64,000 nt of DNA from Pseudonocardia hierapolitana. Its GTDB lineage: Bacteria; Actinomycetota; Actinomycetes; Mycobacteriales; Pseudonocardiaceae. Positions 56,688 to 64,000 of this stretch are shown here, in pieces. A model generated the notes under the pieces. It worked only from the letters and a program-made list of their open reading frames with translations. It did not search any database and had not been told where the DNA came from. The DNA is taken from contig NZ_VIWU01000001.1 in the NCBI RefSeq assembly GCF_007994075.1, forward strand, positions 2,790,001 to 2,854,000, given 5' to 3'. The position numbers were made by a program, and so were the translations under genes. The stretch's first letter is position 1. The number at the start of each line of letters is the position of its first letter.

Positions 56688-57518
56688 TCAGATGTGCGCG
56701 GCCAGCCAGTCCCGCAGGTCGCCGAGCGGGCCGTCGCGCTCGGGTTCGTTGTAGATCTCGTGCCAGAGCCCCTCGTACCAGCGGACGGTGAGGTCGGGGG
56801 ACCCGCAGGCGGCCTCCAGTCGACGGAACCCGGACGGGTCGACGATCGCGTCCAGCACGCCGTGCTGCATGAGCACGGGCAGCCGCAGGTCGCGCGCCCG
56901 CTCGGGCAGCACCTCGAACTGCCCGACGATCGCCGCGGAGAGGCCGAGGGTCGGGCGGCCGTGGTGCACCAGCGGATCGGTCCGGTACGCCGCGTACACG
57001 GCAGGGTCCTTGCTGATCTTCGAGGCGTCGATGCCGGCCGGACGGAGCATCGGCGCGACCTTCGCGACGGCCCGCAGCACGCCGACCGCAGCCCGCGGCA
57101 CCGTGCTGTTGGCGAGCGCGGGCGCGGACAGGACGAGCCCGGCGAGGTCGCCCTGGTGGTCGAGCGCGTAGGCCAGCGCGATCTGCCCGCCCATGCTGTG
57201 GCCGAGCAGGAACACGGGCAGGCCGGCGTGACGGGCGACGACCGTGCGGCGGAAGGCGTCGAGGTCGGCCAGCCAGTCGGCGTAGCGGCGCAGGTGGGCG
57301 CGCCGGCCGCCGGAGCGTCCGTGACCCCGGTGGTCCACGCCGTACACCGCCCAGCCCGCTGGGACGAGCGCATCGACCACGTTGCCGTAACGCCCCGTGT
57401 GCTCGCCGAGACCGTGGCAGAGCAGCACCACGCCGCGCGGATCGCCCGCGGGGAGCCAGCCCTGCCAGAACAGCTCCACACCACCGACGCCGGGCAGCCG
57501 GCCCTCGACGTGCACCAC
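56688..57518 (-). CDS. Monoacylglycerol lipase-like alpha/beta hydrolase
   Basis: A 276-residue protein from GTG 57518. VVLLCHGLGEHTGRYGNVVDALVPAGWAVYGVDHRGHGRSGGRRAHLRRYADWLADLDAF is the MGL-type oxyanion and lid region. Nucleophile motif FLLGHSMGGQIALAYAL, then Asp in LMQHGVLDAIVDPSG and His in YEGLWHEIYNEPER. It lacks a signal peptide. Hydrolysis of monoacylglycerols or related esters is expected. It is separated from the CDO operon and from the next upstream gene by short gaps. Confidence 0.92.
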   Translation of the reverse strand: MVHVEGRLPGVGGVELFWQGWLPAGDPRGVVLLCHGLGEHTGRYGNVVDALVPAGWAVYGVDHRGHGRSGGRRAHLRRYADWLADLDAFRRTVVARHAGLPVFLLGHSMGGQIALAYALDHQGDLAGLVLSAPALANSTVPRAAVGVLRAVAKVAPMLRPAGIDASKISKDPAVYAAYRTDPLVHHGRPTLGLSAAIVGQFEVLPERARDLRLPVLMQHGVLDAIVDPSGFRRLEAACGSPDLTVRWYEGLWHEIYNEPERDGPLGDLRDWLAAHI

Positions 57519-57547
57519 CGCGCGCCCCGCTCCCGCCGGGTGGCCCG

Positions 57548-59536
57548 TCAGCGCAGGCCGCTCATGGCGTCGTCCTCGACCAGGTTGCTGTCGGCCACCG
57601 GGCTCGCCGGCTCGAGCACGACGTCGTGCCGCACGTCGGCCTCATCCGCCACGTCGAGCAGCGTTGCCACCGGCTCGCACCCGGCTGCCGCCACCGACAG
57701 TCCGTACTCGCCCGCACCGATGTCGCTGATCCGGTACGTGCCGTCGGCACCGGTGTCGACCGCGTCGACAGCCTCCCCGTCCTGCACGAGCGTGACCCGA
57801 GCGCCGACGATCGGGCCGTCCTCGCCGACGACGGACCCCGACACGGAGGACGAGCGCGCGACGAGGATGTCGGTCTCGGTCACCGAGCCGTTCACCGTGA
57901 TCGCCACGGCGCCCGGCTGGTGCCCCGCCGCGGTCGAGACCAGCACGTAACCGCCCGGCGACGGAGCCACCAGCTCGCCCCGCCCCTCGGCGTCGGCCGC
58001 ACCGGCGGCCACATCGCCGCCACGGTCGTCGAGCAGCGTGACCGTGGCGCCGCCGACCACCGAGCCGTCGCGGCGGACCACCCGGTAGCGCACGGGCTGC
58101 GCGTCACCTGCCGCGACCCGCGGCTCCTCCTCGTCGGGACGTTCCATCTCGACCACGGGGGCGCTGTCCGGGCGCAGGCCCGGATCGGCGAACCCGAAGG
58201 TCCGCAACAGGGCGAGATCGGCGGCGGCCTGCTCGGCGGCCCGTTCGTCGGGCGTCTGCCTGCTGCGGCGGCGCTCCACCTGCGCCTCCGGAGCGGAGGT
58301 TCGCTCCTCGGCGAACCGGTCCGGCACGGCGCCTGCCGGCAGATCCTCGCCTTCCACGTCGTCCCATCCGTCCGGGAGCGGGATCTCCCCCTCGGTGGGC
58401 GCCGACTCGGCGGGCTCGGCGGTCTCACGCTCGGAGGCACCGGTCGCTCCCGGCTCGATCCAGACGGCCTGCGGCTGCGCGACCGGCTCCGGTGCCACCG
58501 GCTGTTCCCCGGGGCTCACCTCCGCCGGCACGGATTCGACGGGCGTCTCCTCGCCCGACGTACCGATCTCGGCAGCTTCCCCGGAACGGGGCGTGCCCGC
58601 TCCCGGCTCGATCCAGACGGCCTCCGGCCGAGGGGCAGGCTCGGGCGACACCGGCACGGACTGGGCGCGCACTTCCTCGGCCGACGCCGCCCCGGTCTCG
58701 GCAGCTTCCCCGGAACGGGGCGTGCCCGCGGCGTCGTCCACTCCCGGCTCGATCCGACCGGCATGCGGCTGCGCAACCGGCTCGCTGGGCTCGTGCGGAG
58801 CCTCCTGTTCCACCGAACCGGCCTCCCTCGGCACGAGCCGGACCGGCGCGTCGTCGGCCGAGGTGTCCTCGGCAGGCGCCTCGCTCGGCTCCTCCGGGAC
58901 GTCCACCTGCGATTCGGCCTCGGCCGGGACGATCTGCACCGGTGTGGCCGACTCCGGCTCGGCGGGCGGCTCCGGCGCAGGCGGCTCCGCGGCCGGGACG
59001 ATCCGCAGCGGCGCAGGCGGCGCAGGTGGCTCCCGCCAGGGCTGGCCGCCTCCGAGCCCGACGGCCATGCGGGCGCCGCGCTGCCACGGCGTGTTGTCGC
59101 CGTCGAGAGAGGGCGCGGGCGGCTCAGCCGACTCCCGCCGGACCCTGCCCGCAACGGGTGTGGGCCTCGGTGGCGGCGGCACGAACGCGGGGGCCTGCGG
59201 CTCCGGCGCACGCGGCTCCGGCGAACGCGGGGCAGGCGCACGCGGGGCCGGTGCTGCCGCAGCAACCGGCGCGACCCGAGGCGCAGGGGCAACGGGCCGG
59301 GCCTCCTGCGGGGGCGTGACCGGGGCAGCGGCCGCTCGCGGTGACGCTGTGGCACGTGGAGTGGGCCGCGCGGGCCGGACGGTCGCCTGCTCCCGGAGCC
59401 GGACGAGATCGGCCACCGTGCGTGGCTGCGCGGCCGACGCGGCGATCTGCCTGCGCACCCTCGGCGCGAACCGCACGGCGAGCAGGGCGAACCCTGCGAC
59501 GACCAGCGCCAGCCCGATCAGAACGAGCGTGTTCAT
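57548..59536 (-). CDS. Membrane-anchored Pro/Ala/Glu-rich protein with C-terminal carboxypeptidase-regulatory-like domains
   Basis: A 662-residue protein from ATG 59536. One N-terminal membrane helix (LVLIGLALVVAGFALLAVRFAP) is followed by ~380 residues rich in Pro, Ala and Glu. This part holds repeated AVWIEPGAGTPRSGEAAE-type units (about residues 275-375) and repeated APRSPEPRAPEPQAP. A helical segment (RTFGFADPGLRP) leads to two beta-rich units, PVRYRVVRRDGSVVGGATVTLLDDRG and SSVSGSVVGEDGPIVGARVTLVQDG...DTGADGTYRISDIGAGEYGLSVAAAGCEP, the CarboxypepD_reg fold. Its topology (short N-terminus) suggests that most of the chain is cytoplasmic or extracellular depending on orientation. No enzyme activity is evident. 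Confidence 0.75.
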   Translation of the reverse strand: MNTLVLIGLALVVAGFALLAVRFAPRVRRQIAASAAQPRTVADLVRLREQATVRPARPTPRATASPRAAAAPVTPPQEARPVAPAPRVAPVAAAAPAPRAPAPRSPEPRAPEPQAPAFVPPPPRPTPVAGRVRRESAEPPAPSLDGDNTPWQRGARMAVGLGGGQPWREPPAPPAPLRIVPAAEPPAPEPPAEPESATPVQIVPAEAESQVDVPEEPSEAPAEDTSADDAPVRLVPREAGSVEQEAPHEPSEPVAQPHAGRIEPGVDDAAGTPRSGEAAETGAASAEEVRAQSVPVSPEPAPRPEAVWIEPGAGTPRSGEAAEIGTSGEETPVESVPAEVSPGEQPVAPEPVAQPQAVWIEPGATGASERETAEPAESAPTEGEIPLPDGWDDVEGEDLPAGAVPDRFAEERTSAPEAQVERRRSRQTPDERAAEQAAADLALLRTFGFADPGLRPDSAPVVEMERPDEEEPRVAAGDAQPVRYRVVRRDGSVVGGATVTLLDDRGGDVAAGAADAEGRGELVAPSPGGYVLVSTAAGHQPGAVAITVNGSVTETDILVARSSSVSGSVVGEDGPIVGARVTLVQDGEAVDAVDTGADGTYRISDIGAGEYGLSVAAAGCEPVATLLDVADEADVRHDVVLEPASPVADSNLVEDDAMSGLR

Positions 59537-59819
59537 CGGACTCCCCCGCCCGCGGGATGCCGCGTGGTTGATCCGCCCGCACGCTCTGTCATGTCCCGGC
59601 GCTCTCCGCTCCGCATCCGCCTTCGCCCGGTTGCGGGTGTCCAGCAGCTGGGACGGCGGTGAACCGCCCTGCTCTGCGGGAGCCCGCCGCAGGGAACCTA
59701 GCACCTGTTCCTGATCTGGGTAGTGAGCGTAAGGGAGCGTGTTGCCGCAGGTCACGGGCCACAGCGTGATCGTCGGCAGATCCCGGCATGCTTGGCGGTA
59801 CCCGGGGAAGGGAAGCGAT

Positions 59820-61778
59820 GTGGACAGCGAGCTGATGGAACTGGCGGCCGCGCACGGTGTCGCCACGAGCTATCGGGACGGCGACCGCCGCCCGGTCCGG
59901 GTGGATCCGGAGGTCGTGGTCCGGGTGCTGGGCCTGCTCGACGTCGACGCCGGCAGCCCGGAAGCGCGACGCGGCGCGCTGGCCGCCGTGCGGGAACGGG
60001 CGGCGGGCGGGCGCCTGCCCGGCACCATCGCGGCCCGCACGGACCGGTCCCGCCCCCTTCCCGAGCCCGGTGTGCTGGTCGACACCGGCGGCGGGCGGCG
60101 CGAGGTCACCGAGATCCCGGCGGGGCTCGAGCCGGGCTGGTACCGCCTCGAGCTGGGCGAGCAGGAGGTGACCGTCGTCGTGGCGCCGCCTGCGCTCCCG
60201 GAACCGTCGCGCGGCTGGGGCTGGATGCTGCAGCTCTACGCGTTGCGGTCGGCGGGTTCGTGGGGCATCGGGGACCTCCGCGACCTGCGCGAGTTCACGG
60301 CCTGGACCGGCGCCGAGCACGGTGCCGGAGCGGTGCTGCTCAACCCGCTGCACGCGATCACCCCCGTGCCTCCGGTGCAGCCGTCGCCCTACACCCCGTC
60401 GAGCAGGCGGTTCGGCACACCGCTCGCGCTGCGGATCACCGACCTCACGGCATACGCCCGCGCCGACGCGGTGACCCGCGCGGAGGTCGACGCGCTCCGG
60501 CCGGAGCTCGCGGGCGGGCTGATCGAGCACGACCGCGTGTGGGCCGCGAAGCGCGCGGCACTCGAGCTGCTGTGGCGCTCCGAGGGCAGGCCGGAGCCTC
60601 GCGGCATCGGAGCCGATCTGGAGGAGTTCGCGACCTACTGCGCCCTCGCCGAGCGGTACGGCGCGCGCTGGAGCCGGTGGCCCCATGGCCTGCGCAGGCC
60701 CGACGGCCCGGACGTCGCGGCCGCGAAGGCGGAGCTGGCCCCGCGGGTCGCGTTCCACGCGTGGGTGCAGCTGCAGGTGCAGGACCAGCTCGCGGCAGCC
60801 CGCGACGCGGCAAGGGCCGTCGGCGTGCGGGTGGTGCACGACCTCGCCGTCGGGTGCGATCCGGAGGGCGCCGACGGCTGGGCGCTGCAGGACGTGCTCG
60901 CACAGGGGGTGCGGGTGGGCGCCCCACCGGACGCGTTCAGCCAGCAGGGCCAGGACTGGGGTCTGCCGCCGTGGCGCCCCGACCGGCTCGACGCAACCGG
61001 CTACGCCGCCTACCGCGACCTCCTGCGCGCCCTGCTCCGCCAGGCCGACGGGCTGCGCATCGACCACGTCGCGGGGCTGTGGCGGCTGTGGTGGGTACCG
61101 CCGGGCGAAGGGCCGGACCGGGGCACCTACGTGCACTACGACGCCGACGTCATGCTCGCCGTGCTGACCCTCGAAGCCCATCTCGCCGGGGCACTCGTGA
61201 TCGGCGAGGACCTCGGCACCGTCGAGCCGGAGGTCACCGAGGGCCTCGCGGAGCGGAACATGCTGGGCTCGTCGGTGCTGTGGTTCACCCGGGACCTGGA
61301 CGCGCCCGGCCGGCCGCTGCTTGCCCCGCAGGAGTGGCCGGAGGAGTCGGTGGCGACCGTCTCGACCCACGACCTCCCCACCGCCACCGGATTCCTGCGC
61401 GGCGAGCACGTCAGGGCGCGCGCCGAGCTGGGACTGCTCGACGACGTGCCGGCAGAGGAGGCGAAGGCGACCGTCGACCGCCTGGAGCTGATCGAGCTGC
61501 TCCGCGAGCAGGGCCTGGTCGACGGGCCGGATCCCGGCGAGGACCAGCTCGTCGTCGCCCTGCACGCGCTGCTGGCGCGCAGCCGTTCGCGGCTCGTGCT
61601 CGTCTCCCCCTACGACGTGGTCGGCGAGGTGCGCCAGCCGAACCTGCCGGGCACGATCGACGAGTACCCGAACTGGCGGCTCCCCCTGCCCGTCACGCTC
61701 GAGGAGCTGCGCGACGACCCGCGGGTGCGCGTCGTGGTGGACCAGCTACGCCTCCGGCGGGGCGGGCAGGATGACTGA
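59820..61778 (+). CDS. malQ: 4-alpha-glucanotransferase (amylomaltase)
   Basis: A 652-residue GH77 enzyme from GTG 59820 with GGGGAAGGGAAGC upstream. N-terminal actinobacterial extension (ELMELAAAHGVATSYRDGDRRPVRVDPEVVVRVLGLLDVD), then the barrel: GWGWMLQLYALRSAGSWGIGDLRDLREF, SPYTPSSRRFGTPLALRI, GLRIDHVAGLWRLWWVP (nucleophile Asp), VIGEDLGTVEPEV (acid/base Glu), and VSTHDLPTATGF. Ends QPNLPGTIDEYPNWRLPLP. It transfers alpha-1,4-glucan segments in maltodextrin and glycogen metabolism. Its stop overlaps the next start. Confidence 0.93.
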   Translation: MDSELMELAAAHGVATSYRDGDRRPVRVDPEVVVRVLGLLDVDAGSPEARRGALAAVRERAAGGRLPGTIAARTDRSRPLPEPGVLVDTGGGRREVTEIPAGLEPGWYRLELGEQEVTVVVAPPALPEPSRGWGWMLQLYALRSAGSWGIGDLRDLREFTAWTGAEHGAGAVLLNPLHAITPVPPVQPSPYTPSSRRFGTPLALRITDLTAYARADAVTRAEVDALRPELAGGLIEHDRVWAAKRAALELLWRSEGRPEPRGIGADLEEFATYCALAERYGARWSRWPHGLRRPDGPDVAAAKAELAPRVAFHAWVQLQVQDQLAAARDAARAVGVRVVHDLAVGCDPEGADGWALQDVLAQGVRVGAPPDAFSQQGQDWGLPPWRPDRLDATGYAAYRDLLRALLRQADGLRIDHVAGLWRLWWVPPGEGPDRGTYVHYDADVMLAVLTLEAHLAGALVIGEDLGTVEPEVTEGLAERNMLGSSVLWFTRDLDAPGRPLLAPQEWPEESVATVSTHDLPTATGFLRGEHVRARAELGLLDDVPAEEAKATVDRLELIELLREQGLVDGPDPGEDQLVVALHALLARSRSRLVLVSPYDVVGEVRQPNLPGTIDEYPNWRLPLPVTLEELRDDPRVRVVVDQLRLRRGGQDD

Positions 61779-62556
61779 CATGTCCGATGAGAACCGCGCC
61801 GGTCGCGCAGCCGACGTCCTGTGGAGGGCCTGGACCTCAGGCGTGCGGATCGCCGCGCTCCCCGACGAGATCCGGCCACGGGACGACGCGGAGGGGTTCG
61901 CCACGCAGCTCGCGATCGGCGGGCGCGCCGGGCGGTCCTACGGCTGGAAGATCGCGGCGACCACCGCTGCGGGACAGGCCCACATCGGCGTGAGCGGCCC
62001 GTTGCCCGGCCCGCTGTTCGAGCGGTTCCGCCACGACCCCGGCGACCTGCTGTCCAGCGACGACATGCACATGCGTGTGGTCGAGGCCGAGTTCGCCTAC
62101 CTCATGGGCGCCGACGTCGCGCCCGGCGCCGGGCGCGACGAGGTCCTCGCCGCGGTCGACGGCCTGCACCTGGCCGTCGAGATACCCGACTCGCGGTTCG
62201 AGCGCTACGAGACGGTCGGCGCCCCGCAGCTGCTGGCCGACTGCGCCTGCGCGGGCCGGTTCGTGCTCGGCCCCGAGGTGCCCGGGTGGGCCGAGCACGA
62301 CCTGTCCAGATGGGGAACGGCCGTGTGGATCAACGGCGAGCGGGCCGCGACGGGCAGCGGCGGCAACGTGCTGGGCGATCCGCGCAACGCGCTCGTCTGG
62401 ATCGCCGAGGACCTGCGCCGGCACGGCCGCGGGTTGCGCGCGGGCGAGCTCGTGACCACCGGCACGACCACGGCCCCCGTGCCCGTCGGGCCGGGGGACG
62501 AGGTGCGCGCCGACTTCGGGGAGCTCGGCGAGGTGGCGTTCAGCTTCGCGGGATAG
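61771..62556 (+). CDS. 2-keto-4-pentenoate hydratase / fumarylacetoacetate hydrolase-family protein
   Basis: A 261-residue protein from ATG 61771, overlapping malQ by eight bases. Family marks: SYGWKIAATTAAGQAHIGVSGPLPGPLFE, VEAEFAYLMGADVAPGA (metal-binding Glu pair region), LAVEIPDSRFERYETVGAPQLLADCACAGRFVLGPEV, GSGGNVLGDPRNALVWIAEDLR and ELVTTGTTTAPVPVGPGDEVRADFGELGEVAFSF. MhpD-like enzymes hydrate 2-hydroxypentadienoate in aromatic meta-cleavage; no other pathway gene is adjacent, so the substrate may differ. Confidence 0.9.
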   Translation: MTDMSDENRAGRAADVLWRAWTSGVRIAALPDEIRPRDDAEGFATQLAIGGRAGRSYGWKIAATTAAGQAHIGVSGPLPGPLFERFRHDPGDLLSSDDMHMRVVEAEFAYLMGADVAPGAGRDEVLAAVDGLHLAVEIPDSRFERYETVGAPQLLADCACAGRFVLGPEVPGWAEHDLSRWGTAVWINGERAATGSGGNVLGDPRNALVWIAEDLRRHGRGLRAGELVTTGTTTAPVPVGPGDEVRADFGELGEVAFSFAG

Positions 62557-62649
62557 GCCGGGCGGCCACCCTGCGCGAGGCGGTCGACCACGGTTGCGTT
62601 TCCCCGAGCCGGCCCCGGCCGGTCCGAGCGACGCCGACGTGCTGCAGAC

Positions 62650-62828
62650 GTTCGACGTGCAGAGGGCTGCTGCTGGCGGCGTGGGACGAGCGGCACGGCG
62701 ACCGGCCGGTCGCCGTGGGCGTCGATCCGGTGTGCGGCACGGTGCTCGCCGACATCGGAGTGGTGGAGATCGCCGTGCACGGCTGGGACGCGGCGCAGGC
62801 CTTCGTTTCTGATCGACTGGAAGTATGA
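62650..62828 (+). pseudogene. C-terminal remnant of a TIGR03086-type mycothiol-domain protein
   Basis: The frame LLLAAWDERHGDRPVAVGVDPVCGTVLADIGVVEIAVHGWDAAQAFVSDRLEV ends TGA at 62826-62828. VVEIAVHGWDxAxA is the conserved second metal-His motif of maleylpyruvate isomerase-like proteins. The N-terminal four-helix part is missing, and no start codon precedes it in a sensible place. The stop overlaps the FAD gene ATG (ATGA), so an ancestral intact gene was coupled to it. Confidence 0.55.
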
Positions 62829-64000
62829 GAAGTCGTTCCGACGAGGTGATCGTTGTCGGTGCGGGTATCGCCGGCCTGACCGCAGCGCACCGGCTGGCCG
62901 CCGCCGGGGTCCAGGTGAGGGTGCTCGAGGCCGCGAGCGAACCGGGTGGGCGGATGCTCACCCGACCGGTGGGCGGGGGCCTGATGGAGCAGGGAGCGCA
63001 GTTCCTGTCCACCGGCTACGAGATCATTCCCGAGCTGGTGGAAGCAGCCGGGCTGTCCCGGCAGGTCGTCAAGGTCTCCGGGCGGTCCATGGTGGTGGCT
63101 GACGGTCGGTCGTGGCTGTTCGACACCGACCGTCCGTGGTCCTTCCTGACGGGAGGCGTGGTGCGCGTCCGGGATATCGCCCCGGTGGCGCGGGGGCTGT
63201 GGTCCACCCGCGAGCTGGCCGCCCGCCCCAAGAACGACCTCGTCCGGTGGAGCGATCTGGACGCCCTCAGCGGGCTGCACTGGGCGCGGGCGCGTTTCGG
63301 CTCCGGCCTGACCCGTCGGCTGCTGCTCCCAGCGGTCAACGGCCTCTTCTTCCAGGATCTGGCCGACAACAGCGCCGTTCTGCTCGGGAGCTTTCTGGCG
63401 TACTCAGCCCTCGGCCCCAAGGCCTTCACCCTGCGCGGCGGGTTGGGTTCTCTGACCACGGCCCTGGCGGCGACGCTGGACGTCGAGTACGACATCCGCG
63501 TCGAGCGCGTCGAGCGTTCGGGTTCCCCCGGCAGCAACGTCGCCCTCGCCACCTCCCGCGGTCCCCGGGAGGCGGCCGCAGCCGTGATCGCAACCCCGGC
63601 GCGCCCGGCCACCAGCATGCTGGTCGACCCGACGCCGGACGAGACCGCGGTCCTGCGCACCCCCTACAGCTGCGAGTTGCTGGTCGGGCTGGCCTTGGAA
63701 GAACCGCTGGCGGACGACGAACTGGGCGGAGCCTACGGTGCCCTGGTCACGCCGAACTCGTCGTCCCCGCTGGCGGCGATCGCCGTCTACTCGCGGGCTG
63801 ACGCCACGGCCGCCGGCGAGGTGCTCACCGTCATGTTCGGGCAGGACGCCGCGCGGCGGCTGATGGCGGCCGACGACGCGGCGATCCGCACCGCGGCCGT
63901 TGACGCCGCGACACCCTTGCTGCCCGGGTTGGCCGGCCGCGTCACCGAAAGCCACGTGTCCCGCTGGCAGGAGGCCCTGCCCTACATCGAAGTCGGGCAC
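62825..64000 (+). CDS. FAD-dependent oxidoreductase (protoporphyrinogen oxidase/amine oxidase-like), truncated by window
   Basis: The frame stays open from ATG 62825 to the window end, 392 codons. DEVIVVGAGIAGLTAAHRLAAAGVQVRVLEAASEPGGRMLTRP is the FAD-binding Rossmann fold with the GGR motif. GGGLMEQGAQFLSTGY, a middle LRGGLGSLTTALAATLDVEYDIRVERVE segment and AAAAVIATPARPATSML fit the protoporphyrinogen/coproporphyrinogen oxidase and carotenoid-desaturase superfamily. Lack of other heme genes nearby leaves the substrate open. Translation may be coupled to the upstream remnant. Confidence 0.82.
   Translation, partial: MRSRSDEVIVVGAGIAGLTAAHRLAAAGVQVRVLEAASEPGGRMLTRPVGGGLMEQGAQFLSTGYEIIPELVEAAGLSRQVVKVSGRSMVVADGRSWLFDTDRPWSFLTGGVVRVRDIAPVARGLWSTRELAARPKNDLVRWSDLDALSGLHWARARFGSGLTRRLLLPAVNGLFFQDLADNSAVLLGSFLAYSALGPKAFTLRGGLGSLTTALAATLDVEYDIRVERVERSGSPGSNVALATSRGPREAAAAVIATPARPATSMLVDPTPDETAVLRTPYSCELLVGLALEEPLADDELGGAYGALVTPNSSSPLAAIAVYSRADATAAGEVLTVMFGQDAARRLMAADDAAIRTAAVDAATPLLPGLAGRVTESHVSRWQEALPYIEVGH

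Noticed and set aside
57548..59866. 772-residue version of the membrane-anchored protein
   Set aside because: The extension lies upstream of the clear membrane helix at MNTLVLIGLALVV and overlaps the malQ leader; no family or ribosome binding site supports it.

Overview
The window is very GC-rich, with GTG starts, stop/start overlaps and leaderless promoters typical of Actinomycetota. Several features point to a Pseudonocardiaceae-like genome, most probably Pseudonocardia or a close relative: an HBHA-type locus in the mycobacterial gene order, mycothiol-type maleylpyruvate isomerase domains, a Glu-Asp-Phe tRNA cluster, and propionyl-CoA and fatty-acid activation genes. The genus is an inference; no rRNA or marker gene was available to compare.

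Layout. 0-9 kb: end of a TetR regulator; the XRE regulator/HBHA-like/DUF2516/YbaK cluster; a DUF445 protein; a primase-polymerase-like protein; a cold-shock protein; a desaturase; a secreted proline-rich protein; a diguanylate cyclase. 9-11.2 kb: gene-free, repeat-rich DNA (27-, 38- and 104-bp period repeats, the last built on a 62-nt palindrome with TGATCA ends) next to three tRNAs. 11.2-25 kb: chromosomal genes including prpE, a decayed class F sortase, a ferredoxin plus acyl-CoA ligase, CinA, DUF72 and a serine hydrolase. 25.1-26.2 kb: a second repeat island with a 61-nt nested palindrome and a frameshifted HTH gene. 26.2-30.9 kb: a four-gene class 5 (peptide/nickel/opine-type) ABC importer operon behind a Zur/FurB-like palindrome. 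31-43.6 kb: hrpA, a MazF-type toxin-antitoxin pair, an AbgB/AbgT-like hydrolase and transporter pair, efflux and flavin reductase genes. 43.7-48.8 kb: a sugar ABC operon divergent from a SorC-type regulator with matching operators. 49.4-53.7 kb: a frameshifted MalY-type aminotransferase, a cysteine-every-third-residue protein, a PRISE reductase and an MFS pump controlled by a divergent MarR gene. 54.2-55.6 kb: a third repeat island with a large imperfect inverted repeat. 55.6-64 kb: a rhodanese/cysteine dioxygenase operon preceded by a polycysteine small ORF, then a lipase, a membrane-anchored PAE-rich protein, malQ, a FAH-type hydratase and a truncated FAD oxidoreductase.

The items most worth following are the polycysteine leader ORF upstream of cysteine dioxygenase, the Zur-like box on the ABC importer, the dispersed 62-nt TGATCA palindrome family, the period-3 cysteine protein, and an 18-bp inverted repeat with internal 15-bp repeats lying in frame inside the ATPase gene.
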